Assembly (NCBI RefSeq): GCF_022788655.1
Contig: NZ_CP084955.1
Span: 1-64,000 of the forward strand
Direction: 5' to 3'
DNA: 64,000 nt
From: Sulfitobacter indolifex
GTDB lineage: Bacteria > Pseudomonadota > Alphaproteobacteria > Rhodobacterales > Rhodobacteraceae
The translations under genes and the position numbers were made by a program. Position 1 is the stretch's first letter, and every line of letters starts with the position of its first letter. The notes beneath the pieces were generated by a model. That model made no database searches. It was not told the DNA's origin and saw nothing but the letters and a program-made list of their open reading frames with translations. Shown here piece by piece: positions 63,704 to 64,000 of this stretch.

Positions 63704-63904
63704 TTTTGCCATTTCAGTGATACTGTCCGCTTTGCCCCTCATCGCGTAGTCCTGTATCGCTAGACAATGAGGTTTTCGGCGTCGGGCGCAGACTTTCCGG
63801 AAATTGAGGAACTACTCAAACGGTACATCTGCGGTTAGTTCGGAGTTAACTTTTTACAAACGCCAATCCTGAACCCGATCAGCCAAAAATAGTCATTGCT
63901 CAGG

Positions 63905-63938
63905 TCAGCGCTGACATGAGCGGTCATGTCAGCGCTGA
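63905..63938. repeat. 15-bp perfect inverted repeat of nested palindromes
   Basis: TCAGCGCTGACATGA and TCATGTCAGCGCTGA are perfect inverted copies around GCGG. Each arm contains the 10-bp palindrome TCAGCGCTGA. It may be an operator, a partition site or a hairpin. It overlaps the ATG of the frame running off the right edge. Confidence 0.7.
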
Positions 63939-64000
63939 TGCCATCGACCGCCGAAACACACGTGCCCGCATTCCTATCCAGATTGGATTGATCGCCAGTG
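63916..64000 (+). CDS. Partial reading frame at right edge
   Basis: An open frame from ATG 63916 reads MSGHVSADAIDRRNTRARIP and continues off the edge. No ribosome binding site is visible, and its start lies inside a strong inverted repeat. The product is not recognised. The preceding gap (63704-63904) shows no gene I can support. Confidence 0.25.
   Translation, partial: MSGHVSADAIDRRNTRARIPIQIGLIAS

Noticed and set aside
1..64000. tRNA, rRNA or CRISPR arrays
   Set aside because: None was seen on reading. A tRNA search program and a repeat finder would settle this.

Overview
The window looks like part of a plasmid or chromid of a marine alphaproteobacterium, most likely Rhodobacterales (Roseobacter group). 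The basis is a DnaA-like plasmid replication initiator divergent from a parA-parB pair, DUF1403 genes, TRAP transporters and the mix of IS families. These are family-level judgements made by reading; no database search was run.

Layout. 1-3.5 kb: replication and partition module with a repeat-rich origin. 3.5-7.4 kb: integrase and IS5 remnants, a RepC remnant from another replicon, an intact parDE toxin-antitoxin pair, and a tyrosine recombinase with a dif-like dyad beside its start. 7.4-13.2 kb: a decayed Tn402/Tn5053-like region (tniA, tniB, tniQ, two DUF1403 remnants, scpB remnant), split by an IS256-family element with a clean 8-bp target duplication. 13.3-24.5 kb and 36.7-48.2 kb: two blocks of a surface or exopolysaccharide system: glycosyltransferases, a three-domain GT2/NodS-like/NodB-like protein, ABC exporter, sulfotransferase, flippase, polymerase, ExoY-type priming transferase, chain-length protein, outer-membrane export protein and two beta-helix proteins, one with RTX repeats.

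27.3-33.5 kb holds a lasso peptide cluster between the polysaccharide blocks: two precursor genes (one divergent), an ABC exporter, the B1 recognition protein, B2 protease, C cyclase and an HPr-kinase-like gene. Both precursors show a YxxP leader motif, Thr at -2 and a 24-residue core with Asp9. Only one core ends in Ser, the residue such kinases modify in related clusters.

48.2-51.2 kb is a stack of IS elements. 51.2-61.9 kb carries a hydantoinase/oxoprolinase-type catabolic operon (hyuA, hyuB, TRAP dctPQM, GntR regulator, SDR). Beside it lies a second TRAP set and regulator, all four genes broken. 62-64 kb holds IS30, two tiny membrane-protein ORFs and a 15-bp inverted repeat.

The most unusual signal is a family of three 37-39 bp hairpin elements (9230-9268, 35727-35765, 36112-36148) inserted inside transposase genes. 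They share fixed 13-nt and 7-8-nt ends around a variable stem. Two lie beside codons for catalytic Asp residues, and removing the element restores the expected reading of the gene in each case. I do not recognise this element.
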